Positions 17,069 to 27,334 of a stretch of DNA of 38,269 nucleotides are shown here, piece by piece. The first letter of the stretch is position 1; each line of letters begins with the position of its first letter. The stretch is taken from contig BJFU01000007.1 in the NCBI GenBank assembly GCA_014190035.1, positions 1 to 38,269 on the forward strand. Direction: 5' to 3'. The stretch is from Actinomycetes bacterium (GTDB lineage Bacteria > Actinomycetota > Actinomycetes > S36-B12 > UBA5976). The notes under the pieces were generated by a model. The model saw only the letters and a program-made list of their open reading frames with translations, made no database searches and was not told where the DNA came from. The position numbers and the translations under genes were made by a program.

Positions 17069-17928
17069 TAAATTTCCTCAAGTTGATTATTAACTTTAAC
17101 TGCAGCCACACTTCCGGCTACATCATGTACTCGTACTGCCCATGCCCCATTCAAAGAAGCATATGAACTAATTGCTGAAGTTGCTAAATCTCTATCTTTT
17201 GGATCTGTTGAACCTTTAGGAAATGCGAAATCGGCTAGAAATCTTTTTCGAGAAGCTCCGATATAGATTGGTAAATCTAGCGAATGTAATTTGTTTATTT
17301 CTTTTAGTATTTGCCAATTATGTTCTGGCTTTTTCGCAAAACCTAAACCTGGGTCAATCACTATCTTATTTCTGTTTATTCCTGCTTTTATTGCTTTTTC
17401 AATTTGTAGTTTTAATTCATTTATAACTTCTTCAACAACACTTTGGTAATTTGCTAATTCGTCCATAACTGTGGAGTGCCCTCGCCAATGCATTAATACA
17501 TATGGCACATCTAATCCAGCTACTGTTTTGTGCATGTTTTCATCGGCTAATCCACCACTGACATCATTAACAATTTGTGCACCAACTTTCACTGCTAGTT
17601 CTGCAGTTTGACTTCTCATAGTGTCAATGCTTGTGATAATTCCTAAATTAGTTAATTCTTCAATTACTGGAATCACTCTTTTTTGTTCTTCAATATTTTC
17701 AATTCGAGAAGCACCTGGCTTTGTTGATTCACCACCTACGTCAATTAGATCGGCACCTTGTGCAATTAATTGTTTTGCATGATTTATGGCTGTTGTTGTA
17801 TCTGTAAATAAACCACCGTCAGAAAATGAATCTGGTGTTACATTTAAAACACCAACTACTAAACATCTTTTCTTGTTAGCCAAATCTTTCGAAAGACCTG
17901 CAGGTTGGCGGCGTAAGCCTTGCATCAT
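17068..17928 (-). CDS. folP: Dihydropteroate synthase
   Basis: [64 protein letters not shown]. Confidence 0.96.
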   Translation of the reverse strand: MMQGLRRQPAGLSKDLANKKRCLVVGVLNVTPDSFSDGGLFTDTTTAINHAKQLIAQGADLIDVGGESTKPGASRIENIEEQKRVIPVIEELTNLGIITSIDTMRSQTAELAVKVGAQIVNDVSGGLADENMHKTVAGLDVPYVLMHWRGHSTVMDELANYQSVVEEVINELKLQIEKAIKAGINRNKIVIDPGLGFAKKPEHNWQILKEINKLHSLDLPIYIGASRKRFLADFAFPKGSTDPKDRDLATSAISSYASLNGAWAVRVHDVAGSVAAVKVNNQLEEI

Positions 17929-18560
17929 GAGTTATGAGAAATAAGTGTTAAAGCTTCATGTCTTAAGGCAGGATCTTGTAGATTTCCCCGCACCACAGAT
18001 GTGGTTGTTTTGGAACCAGGTTTGCTAACTCCACGCATACTCATACAGAAATGTTCACATTCAATTACCACAATTACTCCTTGCGGTTTAAGAATTCGCA
18101 TTAAAGCATCTGCTACTTGAGAAGTTAGTCTTTCTTGCACTTGTGGTCTCTTGGCATAAACATCAATTAAGCGAGCCAATTTAGATAAACCGGTTATTTG
18201 ACCATTGTTATTAGGGATATAGCCCACACTTGCTTTTCCCACGAATGGCAATAAATGATGTTCGCAAACTGAGAAAATATCTATGTTTTTTACGATTACT
18301 AATTCGTTGTGGTTTAAATCAAAAGTTGTTGCTAAAACTTCTTCAGGTCTTTGATAGAGACCTGAAAACATTTCTTTGTAAGCTCTTGCCACTCGAGCAG
18401 GAGTGTCTTGCAAACCATCTCGATCTGGATCTTCGCCAATAGCAATAATGATTTCTCTTATGGCGTTTTCTATTTTTTGTTGATCAAAGCCTTGTCTTTG
18501 TGCTGGATCTATATCGGCAAGGGGATCTGCGGTTGGACTGATGCGAGTTTTTTCATTCAT
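17925..18560 (-). CDS. folE: GTP cyclohydrolase I
   Basis: [84 protein letters not shown]. Confidence 0.97.
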   Translation of the reverse strand: MNEKTRISPTADPLADIDPAQRQGFDQQKIENAIREIIIAIGEDPDRDGLQDTPARVARAYKEMFSGLYQRPEEVLATTFDLNHNELVIVKNIDIFSVCEHHLLPFVGKASVGYIPNNNGQITGLSKLARLIDVYAKRPQVQERLTSQVADALMRILKPQGVIVVIECEHFCMSMRGVSKPGSKTTTSVVRGNLQDPALRHEALTLISHNS

Positions 18561-18572
18561 GATGAAATGTTT

Positions 18573-20576
18573 TTACTTTTTAGGTTTTTTAACTTCGTTG
18601 GCAACTGCTTCACCAGATTTAACTGAATCTGTTGGATGTTCCAAAGATGCTTTGGTGTCCTCAGGTTTTACTAAGCGAACAGGTGCTTTTACTGGACCTT
18701 TTTTGGAGGGTTTGCGTTTATTTGAACCAGTCCATGCAGGTCTATTGGCGCGACGTTTTAGTTTCTTAAATATTTCTGCTACTTCTTCTTTATCAAGAGT
18801 TTCTCTTTCAAGTAATTCCACTACTAATTTGTCAAGAATTGGTCTATTTAAATCAAGAATTGCATATGCTTCGTGATGTGCATTATCGATAAGTTTTCTA
18901 ACTTCTTCATCAATTGCTGCTGCTACATCTTCTGAGTAATCTCTTTGATGGTTTAAATCTCTACCTAAGAAAACATCTCTGCCTTCAGTGCCGTATTTAA
19001 TTGCACCCAATCTTTCAGTCATTCCATATTGAGTAACCATGGCTTTTGCAACACTAGTTGCTTTTTCAATGTCATTTGATGCACCAGTTGTTGGATCGTG
19101 AAACACCATTTCTTCAGCAGCACGTCCACCCAACATGTAAGCAAGTTGATCAAGCATTTGATTTCTAGTTGTTGAGTAAGTGTCTTGTTCTGGTAAAACC
19201 ATGGTGTAACCAAGAGCTCTACCTCTTGGCAAAATTGTAATTTTATGAACTGGATCAGTATTTGGAAGTGCAGCAGCAACTAAAGCGTGCCCGCCTTCGT
19301 GATAAGCAGTAATTAATCTTTCTTTATCATTCATTAATCTGGTTCGTTTTTGTGGACCAGCTATAACGCGATCGATTGCTTCATCAACAATTAATGCGTC
19401 AATAAATTTCTTTCCTGTACGTGCAGTTAATAGCGCTGCTTCGTTAAGAACGTTTGCTAAATCTGCACCAGTAAATCCAGGAGTTCTTTTGGCAAAGTCA
19501 TGCAGATTTACATCATCTGCAATTGGTTTACCTTTAGCGTGAACTTGTAAAATCTTTTCGCGTCCTTTTAAGTCTGGTCTTTCAACTGCAATTTGACGAT
19601 CAAATCTTCCTGGACGAAGTAACGCTGGATCTAATACATCTGGTCTGTTTGTTGCAGCAATCAATATAACTCCGACGTTTACATCAAAGCCATCCATCTC
19701 AACTAATAATTGATTTAAAGTTTGTTCACGTTCATCGTGACCGCCACCTAAACCTGCACCACGTTGTCTTCCCACTGCATCAATTTCGTCAACGAAAATA
19801 ATTGCAGGGGCTGCTGCTTTTGCTTGTTCGAATAAATCTCTAACTCTACTTGCTCCAACACCAACAAACATTTCCACAAAGTCTGAACCTGATATTGAAA
19901 AGAATGGAACACCAGCTTCACCTGCTACTGCTCTTGCTAAAAGAGTTTTACCAGTTCCTGGAGGTCCATAAAGTAAAACACCTTTAGGAATCTTTGCTCC
20001 GACTGCTTGAAATTTTGCAGGTTCAGCTAAGAACTCTTTTATTTCTTCTAATTCTTCAACTGCTTCTTCTGCACCAGCAACATCAGCAAAAGTGGTCTTG
20101 GGCATGTCTTTGTTAATGGAACGAGCTTTTGCTTTACCAAAATTTAGAACTCGATTTCCACCTTGCATTTGGCCCATAAAGAAAAATAGTAAGAAGATAA
20201 CTAGTGCAATAGGCAGAAGTGAGAAAAGAAGATTAACTAAAAAGTTATCTTTAGGAACAACGGTGTCATAACCGTCTTGAGCAATACTTCCTCGTTCAAC
20301 TTTTGCTTGCAATAATTCTTGTAATTGAACACCTTGACCTGTGATGTAATCGGCTCTTGCTTTTTTGTCATCTTTAAAAACTATTTCAATTCTTTGATCG
20401 CGATCAATTAACTTAACACTTTTAACTTGATCTTTTTGAATTGCTAGAACAGCTTGAGAAGTTGTAATGGTTTCAGGAGCAGATGAAGAAGATAGAACAT
20501 TACTTCCAAGTAAAACCAGAGTGATGGCAACAGTTATCCAAAAAAATGGACCACGAAAGAATTTAGTTGCTTTCAT
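18573..20576 (-). CDS. ftsH: ATP-dependent zinc metalloprotease FtsH
   Basis: [100 protein letters not shown] zinc site. Confidence 0.97.
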   Translation of the reverse strand: MKATKFFRGPFFWITVAITLVLLGSNVLSSSSAPETITTSQAVLAIQKDQVKSVKLIDRDQRIEIVFKDDKKARADYITGQGVQLQELLQAKVERGSIAQDGYDTVVPKDNFLVNLLFSLLPIALVIFLLFFFMGQMQGGNRVLNFGKAKARSINKDMPKTTFADVAGAEEAVEELEEIKEFLAEPAKFQAVGAKIPKGVLLYGPPGTGKTLLARAVAGEAGVPFFSISGSDFVEMFVGVGASRVRDLFEQAKAAAPAIIFVDEIDAVGRQRGAGLGGGHDEREQTLNQLLVEMDGFDVNVGVILIAATNRPDVLDPALLRPGRFDRQIAVERPDLKGREKILQVHAKGKPIADDVNLHDFAKRTPGFTGADLANVLNEAALLTARTGKKFIDALIVDEAIDRVIAGPQKRTRLMNDKERLITAYHEGGHALVAAALPNTDPVHKITILPRGRALGYTMVLPEQDTYSTTRNQMLDQLAYMLGGRAAEEMVFHDPTTGASNDIEKATSVAKAMVTQYGMTERLGAIKYGTEGRDVFLGRDLNHQRDYSEDVAAAIDEEVRKLIDNAHHEAYAILDLNRPILDKLVVELLERETLDKEEVAEIFKKLKRRANRPAWTGSNKRKPSKKGPVKAPVRLVKPEDTKASLEHPTDSVKSGEAVANEVKKPKK

Positions 20577-20584
20577 CTATTTAA

Positions 20585-20601
20585 GGGGTTTTGAAAACCC
20601 C
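20585..20601 (-). promoter_or_regulatory. Hairpin between GGAGG and the ftsH start codon (ftsH 5' leader)
   Basis: Minus strand ...ACGGAGGAT-GGGGTTTT-C-AAAACCCC-TTAAATAG-ATG (ftsH). Confidence 0.7.
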
Positions 20602-20618
20602 ATCCTCCGTAACACGTG

Positions 20619-20643
20619 GGTGATTGGCAAATTTGCCCTCACC
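20619..20643. repeat. Nested inverted repeat in the hpt-ftsH intergenic region
   Basis: GGTGA-tt-GGCAAATTTGCC-c-TCACC; central 12-bp perfect palindrome with outer 5-bp arms. Confidence 0.6.
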
Positions 20644-20657
20644 TTTGATTTTACGCG

Positions 20658-21218
20658 TTAGGACTTTTGGGTGTAGACGTCTGGGTGCAAAATCGCAATT
20701 GAACGTAAATTTCGGTACTTCTGTGCGTAATCCAACCCATAGCCAATGACAAATTCGTTTGGAATATCAAATCCCACATATTTGGCTTCTACTGGAATTT
20801 TTATCGCGTCAGGTTTCCTTAGCAATGTGAAGATTTCAACTGAAGCTGCGCCTCTGGTTGATAAGTTATCTTTCAACCAAGAAAGTGTTAAACCAGAATC
20901 TAAAATATCTTCAACGATAAGAACGTGTCTGCCTTTTATATCTGTGAAAAGATCTTTTAATATTTTCACCACACCTGTTGAGGTGGTGCCGTGACCATAA
21001 GTAGAAATTGCAATCCATTCAATTTCTAATGGAACAGAAATATGTCGGCTTAGATCTGCCATACATATGAATGCCCCTCCTAGAACTCCAACCAAGAGAA
21101 GATCTTTGCCTTTGTATTCTTCATCAATTAATTTTGCAATTTCACCAAGTTTTTTGTCAATTTGTTCTTCACTAATAACTTCTCTTACTATCTCATTTTG
21201 AATATCGTGGATTTTCAT
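20658..21218 (-). CDS. hpt: Hypoxanthine phosphoribosyltransferase
   Basis: LLLVGVLGGAFICMADLSRHI; HVLIVEDILDSGLTLSWL (PRPP loop); FVIGYGLDYAQKYRNL. Confidence 0.96.
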   Translation of the reverse strand: MKIHDIQNEIVREVISEEQIDKKLGEIAKLIDEEYKGKDLLLVGVLGGAFICMADLSRHISVPLEIEWIAISTYGHGTTSTGVVKILKDLFTDIKGRHVLIVEDILDSGLTLSWLKDNLSTRGAASVEIFTLLRKPDAIKIPVEAKYVGFDIPNEFVIGYGLDYAQKYRNLRSIAILHPDVYTQKS

Positions 21219-21234
21219 TATTTCCCTTGGAGTT

Positions 21235-22212
21235 TTAGTGCTTGGATGCTACAAATCTTAATGAGCCATCGACTCTAGTTGCTTGAATGAAACCTGGTAA
21301 ATCAACATTTCCTTGGCCATGCCAATTCTTAACAAGTGCATCAATAGCCTCAATATGTTCAAATGAAAAAGGTCCAGGGTGAACTCCTGAGGAAATAGCA
21401 AAGATTCTTAAGACTCTGGTTCTAATTGCTTCGGGTAGTTTTTCTAATTCTGAGATTTCCAAGCCATTTGTTTTAACATCTTTTTGAGACTTAAAGAATT
21501 GTTGTGCAAGATCTTCAAGTGCTTGGTTATCAAGTCTTAGAAGCTGAGAAGTCTTATCTAGTGAACTAATTGCAGATTCTCCTAAGACTTCAACAATTTT
21601 GGGCATCAATTCATGTCTTACTTTTACTCGTAAGAATTGGTGATCAGTATTTGCTGGATCTTGCCAAGCTTTGAGCCCGATTAGATCTAAAGAATCATGA
21701 ACGAGTTTCTTTCTTAAATGCAAAAATGGTCTTAAGTATTTTCCCGAAACTTGCGCCATACCGGAAAGTGATTTAGCACCACTTCCTCTGGTTAATCGCA
21801 TCAAAACAGTTTCTGCTTGATCATCTTGAGTATGAGCTAACAAAATTGCTTGAGCATTAGTCTCATGCAATACATTTTCAAATGCTTCATATCGAGCAAT
21901 TCGTGCTGCTGCTTCTAAACCTTCATGATTATGTTCTACTTTAACTTTTTTAATGACTACTTCTTGAATACCTAATTCTTCACATTGTTTCTTTGCATTT
22001 AAAGCAACATCGTTTGATTCAGGAATTAGTTGATGATCAACGATGATTGCACCAATTTTTAGTTCTAATCTTTTTCCAACAACTAAAGTGGTCCAGGCTA
22101 ATGCTAGTGAATCTGCTCCACCAGAACATCCAACTAATACGAAATCTCCTGCATCAAAATTCTTTAATAAATTTTGTACTGCATTTTGCATTTCAATTGG
22201 CGGATTAATCAT
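21235..22212 (-). CDS. tilS: tRNA(Ile)-lysidine synthase (ATG at 22212 preferred; ORF track extends to 22227)
   Basis: FVLVGCSGGADSLALAW PP-loop; AHTQDDQAETVLMRLTRGSGAKSLSGM; RPFL; ATGA overlap with the dacB stop. Confidence 0.94.
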   Translation of the reverse strand: MINPPIEMQNAVQNLLKNFDAGDFVLVGCSGGADSLALAWTTLVVGKRLELKIGAIIVDHQLIPESNDVALNAKKQCEELGIQEVVIKKVKVEHNHEGLEAAARIARYEAFENVLHETNAQAILLAHTQDDQAETVLMRLTRGSGAKSLSGMAQVSGKYLRPFLHLRKKLVHDSLDLIGLKAWQDPANTDHQFLRVKVRHELMPKIVEVLGESAISSLDKTSQLLRLDNQALEDLAQQFFKSQKDVKTNGLEISELEKLPEAIRTRVLRIFAISSGVHPGPFSFEHIEAIDALVKNWHGQGNVDLPGFIQATRVDGSLRFVASKH

Positions 22213-23576
22213 TTTGCAATCGCGCAATTACATTCAGCTAATTTGTTAAGCAAATTATCAATTGCTTCTCTAACATTTTCAGGCTGTTCTACTCTATTGA
22301 CTAATACTGCAAATGAGAGGAAAACCTTATCTTTGGTAGTCACAGTTCCAGCCAAAGTAATTACTCGATTTAGAGATCCTGTCTTTGCTCTAACTACACC
22401 TCGACCAGCAGAACCATCTTCGTCAAATCTTTTTTTCAGTGTGCCCAATCCATAACCAGTGGGAAGCCCTGTAAATACTGACCAAAGGTCAGGAGTTATT
22501 GCAATTTCTGGTTTAACCATAAATTTTTGGGTCTCGCCCCGATTTTCTCTTATCACTTCGGGATTCTTAATACTTTTGTAAATTAGCTCACTGAAATCTG
22601 AAGGTGAAATTTTATTGGATCTACTCAATCCACTTGCATCAGTAATAACGTTATCTACACTTGAAATTCCTAGCATTTCAACATCTTTTAATATTAATTC
22701 AGTTGCAGCACTAGTAGAGGGATCGTTTTCTGAGACCAAAGAAGCAACTCGAGCAATAATTTCAGCATCTTGATTATTTGAAATCATCAAAATATCTTCA
22801 ATAATTTGTGATACAGATTTTGAATATTGAGTTGATAAATCAAATGCTCCTTCAGGAACAGTTTTTCTAAAGACTAAACCATTTACTTTGATGTTATTTT
22901 TTATTAAATAGAGGGCAAAAGTTTGACCTGTTTTAATACTTGGATCTATCGGAGCTTGTCCAGGAGCTTTTGGGTCATCCAGATTTAATGCAGAAATTAA
23001 ATGAATTTCACTGCTCTGGAAATAATTTTCTTCCCAATCTGCAGGTCTTTGCAAGGGTCCTAAGATTGAATCATCAACAAAGACGTTAACTTCAAATACA
23101 TTGAATTCTTTTAATTTTTGTGCAGTTTCTTTCGCTAAATCTGCTAAGTCTGCTTGAGTGGGATTGCTTTCTGTTCCAAGTTGAGGATCTGCTCCACCAA
23201 CCAAATAAACATTATTGTCAAGGTATTTAACTTTTGTCATAAATCTTGCATCAGGATCAAGAGTGATAGCAGTACTTGCTGCTGAATAAAGTTTTGTTAA
23301 AGAAGCAGGAAGCATTGAGTTTTGGGCATTACTTTCAAAAACTATCGAACCATCAGAAATATCTCTGATAGAAATTCCATAACCTGTTGAAAACAGTGGG
23401 TTACTAAGTTGGCTAGTAATTAAATCTTCAATTTTGGTTTTATCGCCCGCTACATATTTTGCTGGCTCAAGAACTGTGCTTGCTAACTCGTTATTTTCTA
23501 CCGCCAAACTTGGAATCGAGCTTGAGGCGGCGAGCAAACAGAGACTAAGAATAAGTGAAGTTTTCTTTGAACTCAT
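22209..23576 (-). CDS. dacB: D-alanyl-D-alanine carboxypeptidase / endopeptidase (PBP4 / DacB family)
   Basis: Signal peptide; LPASLTKLYSAAST (SxxK); SNNQDAEIIARV (SxN); VRAKTGSLNRVITLAGTV (KTG). Confidence 0.94.
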   Translation of the reverse strand: MSSKKTSLILSLCLLAASSSIPSLAVENNELASTVLEPAKYVAGDKTKIEDLITSQLSNPLFSTGYGISIRDISDGSIVFESNAQNSMLPASLTKLYSAASTAITLDPDARFMTKVKYLDNNVYLVGGADPQLGTESNPTQADLADLAKETAQKLKEFNVFEVNVFVDDSILGPLQRPADWEENYFQSSEIHLISALNLDDPKAPGQAPIDPSIKTGQTFALYLIKNNIKVNGLVFRKTVPEGAFDLSTQYSKSVSQIIEDILMISNNQDAEIIARVASLVSENDPSTSAATELILKDVEMLGISSVDNVITDASGLSRSNKISPSDFSELIYKSIKNPEVIRENRGETQKFMVKPEIAITPDLWSVFTGLPTGYGLGTLKKRFDEDGSAGRGVVRAKTGSLNRVITLAGTVTTKDKVFLSFAVLVNRVEQPENVREAIDNLLNKLAECNCAIAK

Positions 23577-23678
23577 AACTCAATAGTAAGTCACATCGAT
23601 CATGTGCAATGTTTGCGTGAGTAATCAATGACTCACGTGATGAGCGTAACGTCATTTTTTTGAGCCTTAGTGGGAAGG

Positions 23679-23698
23679 CTTGCTATATATATAGCAAG
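23679..23698. promoter_or_regulatory. 20-bp perfect palindrome upstream of the MFS exporter gene (putative operator)
   Basis: CTTGCTATATATATAGCAAG, ends 9 nt before the preferred ATG at 23708. Confidence 0.7.
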
Positions 23699-23707
23699 AT
23701 ATGCACC

Positions 23708-25342
23708 ATGAACCAATACTCAGCAAGCAAAGACTCATCGAACACATATCTCGACCACAAAGAAGTTGTGCCAATCCTGATTGGACTCATGCTTGGTCTT
23801 TTCCTAGCTGCTCTTGATCAAACAATTGTTGCCACCGCAATTAGAACAATTGGTGATGATCTCAAAGGTTTATCTATTCAAGCTTGGGCAACTACTGCTT
23901 ATTTGATTACTTCCACAATCACAACTCCGCTATATGGAAAACTAAGTGACATATTTGGTCGTAAGCCATTATTTATTTGGGCAATCTCAATTTTCATTGT
24001 TGGTTCTGCAATGAGTGCATTTGCTGCATCGATGTATCAATTAGCAGTCTTTAGAGCAATTCAAGGTTTAGGTGCTGGTGGTTTGTTCACTCTTGCCTTA
24101 GCAATCATTGGCGATATTGTTCCGCCACGAGAAAGATCAAAGTACCAAGGTTATTTCATTGCAGTGTTTGGTTCATCCAGTGTGATTGGACCAATCGTTG
24201 GTGGATTTCTTGCCGGACAAGAAACAATTCTTGGATTAACTGGTTGGCGTTGGGTTTTCTTCGTAAACGTCCCAATTGGTTTAGTAGCACTATTTGTTGT
24301 TAGCAGAACTCTTCATATTCCAAACTTTCAAAGAGTAGATCACGCAATTGATTGGTGGGGTGCTGTTTCTTTATCTACTGGATTAGTCCCTCTTTTACTA
24401 GTTGCACAAGAAGGAAGAATTTGGGGTTGGACAGGTACTAATTCAATTATTTGTTATGTAATTGGAATAGTTAGCTTGCTACTTTTTGTTTACTTTGAAA
24501 ACAGAATGCAAGATGAAGCATTGCTACCACTTCGTTTGTTTAAAGACAAAACGTTTTCACTAATTGCAGTAATCGGTGTAATTACTGGTGCGGGCATGTT
24601 TGGTGGATTAGCAATGTTGCCTCTTTATTTACAAATCGTCGGAGGAGCTTCTCCAACACAAGCCGGCCTTCAATTATTGCCACTTACTTTTGGAATTATG
24701 ACTGGTTCTATTTTCTCAGGCACATTAATTTCTAAGACTGGAAAATACAAAATATTGCCAGTTGCTGGAACGATCATCTTGACTACTTCCTTAGCTTTGA
24801 TGACAACATTTAACGCCGATACTTCTTATTGGTGGATTGCTGTCTTGTCTTATGCATTTGGAGTTGGACTAGGAGGTGTGTTGCAGCCATTAGTAATTGC
24901 AGTTCAAAATGCGGTTTCAATGAAGGATCTAGGTGTTGCAACTTCTTCGGTTACCTTGTTTAGACAACTTGGAGCAACCGTGGGAACTGCTGCATTTATT
25001 TCCATTTTGTTCGGCAGAGTTGGTAAAGAAACCTCTGATGCATTTGCTGCTTCTGTAGTGCAACCTGAATACCAAAAAGCATTTCAAGATCCTGCTAACG
25101 CAGAAACTGTGGGCTTGTTGCAAGTAGCACAATCTTCTCCAAATGGATTTGATGACACCTCTTGGTTAGCTTCGGCTAATCGAGTTTTGATTCATCCGAT
25201 TCTGGATGGTTTTGCAAATTCAATGTCATTAGTGTTTTTTGTTGGTGCCATTGTTGTTTCATTCTCAATAATCTTTGCGGTTATGTTGCCTAACAACAAA
25301 CTAAAAGAACGTGGAGAAGGTGCAGCACCTGCTGCGCACTAA
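23708..25342 (+). CDS. DHA2-family MFS drug/multidrug exporter (14 TM); ATG at 23708 preferred over TTG at 23660
   Basis: LFLAALDQTIVATAIRTI (DHA2 signature), LYGKLSDIFGRKPLF (MFS motif A), many TM segments. Confidence 0.93.
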   Translation: MNQYSASKDSSNTYLDHKEVVPILIGLMLGLFLAALDQTIVATAIRTIGDDLKGLSIQAWATTAYLITSTITTPLYGKLSDIFGRKPLFIWAISIFIVGSAMSAFAASMYQLAVFRAIQGLGAGGLFTLALAIIGDIVPPRERSKYQGYFIAVFGSSSVIGPIVGGFLAGQETILGLTGWRWVFFVNVPIGLVALFVVSRTLHIPNFQRVDHAIDWWGAVSLSTGLVPLLLVAQEGRIWGWTGTNSIICYVIGIVSLLLFVYFENRMQDEALLPLRLFKDKTFSLIAVIGVITGAGMFGGLAMLPLYLQIVGGASPTQAGLQLLPLTFGIMTGSIFSGTLISKTGKYKILPVAGTIILTTSLALMTTFNADTSYWWIAVLSYAFGVGLGGVLQPLVIAVQNAVSMKDLGVATSSVTLFRQLGATVGTAAFISILFGRVGKETSDAFAASVVQPEYQKAFQDPANAETVGLLQVAQSSPNGFDDTSWLASANRVLIHPILDGFANSMSLVFFVGAIVVSFSIIFAVMLPNNKLKERGEGAAPAAH

Positions 25343-25346
25343 CTAA

Positions 25347-25967
25347 ATGAACTATTTGGTTCAAGGTTTACTTCTGGGTCTAGGAGTGGGTTTAGCTCCT
25401 GGGCCTTTATTAGCTTTAGTAATTTCAGCTTCTCTTCGTGGTGGAACTGCTCATGGATTAAGAGTGGCTCTTTCTCCATTGATTACAGATTTACCAATAA
25501 TTGTTATTTCATTGTTTGTTTTGCAACAAGTTAATGACTCCGCAATTGGATTCTTAAGCATCGTAGGTGCTCTAGTTTTGGTTTATTTTGCTTATGAATC
25601 TTGGATGGCTGGGGCAACAGATCCACAAACAAACATAAATATTGATAATTCACTTGGCTCAACAAAAACAACTTTGTTCAAAGCCATATTAACTAATTTT
25701 ATTAATCCTTCAGCTTGGTTATTTTGGATGACTGCGGGGGGAACTCTTTTAACAGCGGGATGGAATAAAGGTTTTTGGGATGCAGCAGGATTCTTATTTG
25801 GTTTCTATTTGTTATTAGTAGGCAGCAAAGCAATGCTTGCCTGGGGATTAGGAACATCTCGAAACAAAATGCCTAAATGGGTTTATCAATTACTGGTAAG
25901 AATTGCTGCAGTGTTATTGCTAATTCTTGGAATTGAATTAATTCGTTCAGGAATTAATTACTTTTAA
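25347..25967 (+). CDS. LysE/RhtB-family amino-acid exporter
   Basis: LGLGVGLAPGPLLALVISASLRGGTAHGLRVALSPLITD; six-TM pattern; 4 nt downstream of the MFS gene. Confidence 0.88.
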   Translation: MNYLVQGLLLGLGVGLAPGPLLALVISASLRGGTAHGLRVALSPLITDLPIIVISLFVLQQVNDSAIGFLSIVGALVLVYFAYESWMAGATDPQTNINIDNSLGSTKTTLFKAILTNFINPSAWLFWMTAGGTLLTAGWNKGFWDAAGFLFGFYLLLVGSKAMLAWGLGTSRNKMPKWVYQLLVRIAAVLLLILGIELIRSGINYF

Positions 25968-27236
25968 TTAGCGAGGACGACGACGTCTTTCGTGTGGACG
26001 TGGTCTTGATCTTCTTTTTCTTGGTCCACCTTTTTGTTCATCGTGACGCTCTTTAGTAGCTGGTGCAATCCATGGCACTCCGCTTGGTTCACGAGCACCT
26101 GTTACTTCCACTAATTCTCTGCCTGAAGGTTTAACACGAGTAATTTTTGGTTTAACTCCTGCTTTATCAGTTAAGCCGCGCACTGTGTTTTGTTGACGAG
26201 TTGTTGTCAGAGTTACTACAACACCAGATTCACCAGCTCTTGCTGTTCTTCCAGCGCGATGCAAATAATCTTTTGGATCTTGTGGTGGATCAACATGAAC
26301 TACTAAAGAAACATCATCAACGTGAATTCCGCGTGCTGCCACATCTGTTGCAACTAAAGCTGGTGTTACACCTGATTTAAATGCAGCCAAAGTCCTGGTT
26401 CGAACAGATTGTGATTTACCACCATGAAGAGCTCCTACTGGAACTCCTGCATGAGCAAGTTTTTGCGCTAATTTATCTGCACCATGTTGGGTGCGCACAA
26501 ACAAAATAGTTTTTCCTTCTCGTGCAGCAATTTGAGCTGTGATTAATTCTTTATCATTGGGATGAATCACTAAGACGTGATGTTCCATTGTAGAAACTGA
26601 AGCTTTGTCTGAGTCAACTGAATGAGTTACCGGATTATTCAAATACTTCTTAACTAGTCCGTCTACTCCTCTATCAAGAGTTGCAGAGAAAAGTAATCTT
26701 TGACCCTTTGGTTTACAAGCGTTAAGAATTTCTTTCATTGCTGGTAAAAATCCCATGTCAGCCATTTGATCGGCTTCATCAAGAACAACAATTTCAGTTT
26801 CAGAAAGTGAAACATGTTTTTGTTCCATTAAGTCAATTAAGCGACCAGGTGTTGCAACCAAAATTGGCACACCTTGTCTTAAAGCTTGAATTTGATTTCC
26901 ATATGGCATTCCACCTGCGATTAAACGAGAATTTAATTGAACAGATTGTGCTAGGGGTGCAATTACATCGTTAATTTGCATTGCTAATTCACGAGTTGGA
27001 GAAAGAATAATTGCTAAAGGATGATGTGGTTTTGCTTTGCGATTAGCAAGTTTAGTTAAAACTGCCAAACCAAAAGCTAGAGTTTTTCCAGAACCTGTTT
27101 GTCCACGACCTAAAACGTCTTTACCACTGATTGCGTCAGGCAAAGTTGCTTTTTGAATTGGAAAAGGATCATTGATCCCAGATTTGGAAAGGGTTTTTAC
27201 AATTGAGGGGTTTACGCCTAAATCAAAAAATGACAT
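25968..27236 (-). CDS. DEAD-box ATP-dependent RNA helicase with basic C-terminal tail
   Basis: GRGQTGSGKTLAFGL; PTRELAMQI; VLDEADQMADMGF; LFSATL; HRAGRTARAGESG; tail RKRRSRPRPHERRRRPR. Confidence 0.96.
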   Translation of the reverse strand: MSFFDLGVNPSIVKTLSKSGINDPFPIQKATLPDAISGKDVLGRGQTGSGKTLAFGLAVLTKLANRKAKPHHPLAIILSPTRELAMQINDVIAPLAQSVQLNSRLIAGGMPYGNQIQALRQGVPILVATPGRLIDLMEQKHVSLSETEIVVLDEADQMADMGFLPAMKEILNACKPKGQRLLFSATLDRGVDGLVKKYLNNPVTHSVDSDKASVSTMEHHVLVIHPNDKELITAQIAAREGKTILFVRTQHGADKLAQKLAHAGVPVGALHGGKSQSVRTRTLAAFKSGVTPALVATDVAARGIHVDDVSLVVHVDPPQDPKDYLHRAGRTARAGESGVVVTLTTTRQQNTVRGLTDKAGVKPKITRVKPSGRELVEVTGAREPSGVPWIAPATKERHDEQKGGPRKRRSRPRPHERRRRPR

Positions 27237-27248
27237 TAAGTTAACTAC

Positions 27249-27275
27249 TTTCGAGACGACTAGCGCGTCTCGAAA
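27249..27275. repeat. Strong inverted repeat in the DEAD-box helicase 5' region
   Basis: TTTCGAGACG-ACTAGCG-CGTCTCGAAA, 10-bp perfect stem, ends 12 nt before the helicase ATG (minus strand). Confidence 0.75.
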
Positions 27276-27305
27276 AGATCCTGATTCGATCTATTTACTG
27301 CCAAG

Positions 27306-27334
27306 ACTCGCGAGTAAACGCTTATTAAGCGTTT
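27306..27334. repeat. Two adjacent palindromes upstream of the DEAD-box helicase
   Basis: ACTCGCGAGT (27306-27315) directly followed by AAACGCTTA-T-TAAGCGTTT (27316-27334). Confidence 0.7.

Noticed and set aside
23660-23707. Extended MFS N-terminus starting at TTG 23660
   Set aside because: Would place the 20-bp palindrome inside coding sequence; MNQYSASKDSS start at 23708 is a normal length for DHA2 proteins.
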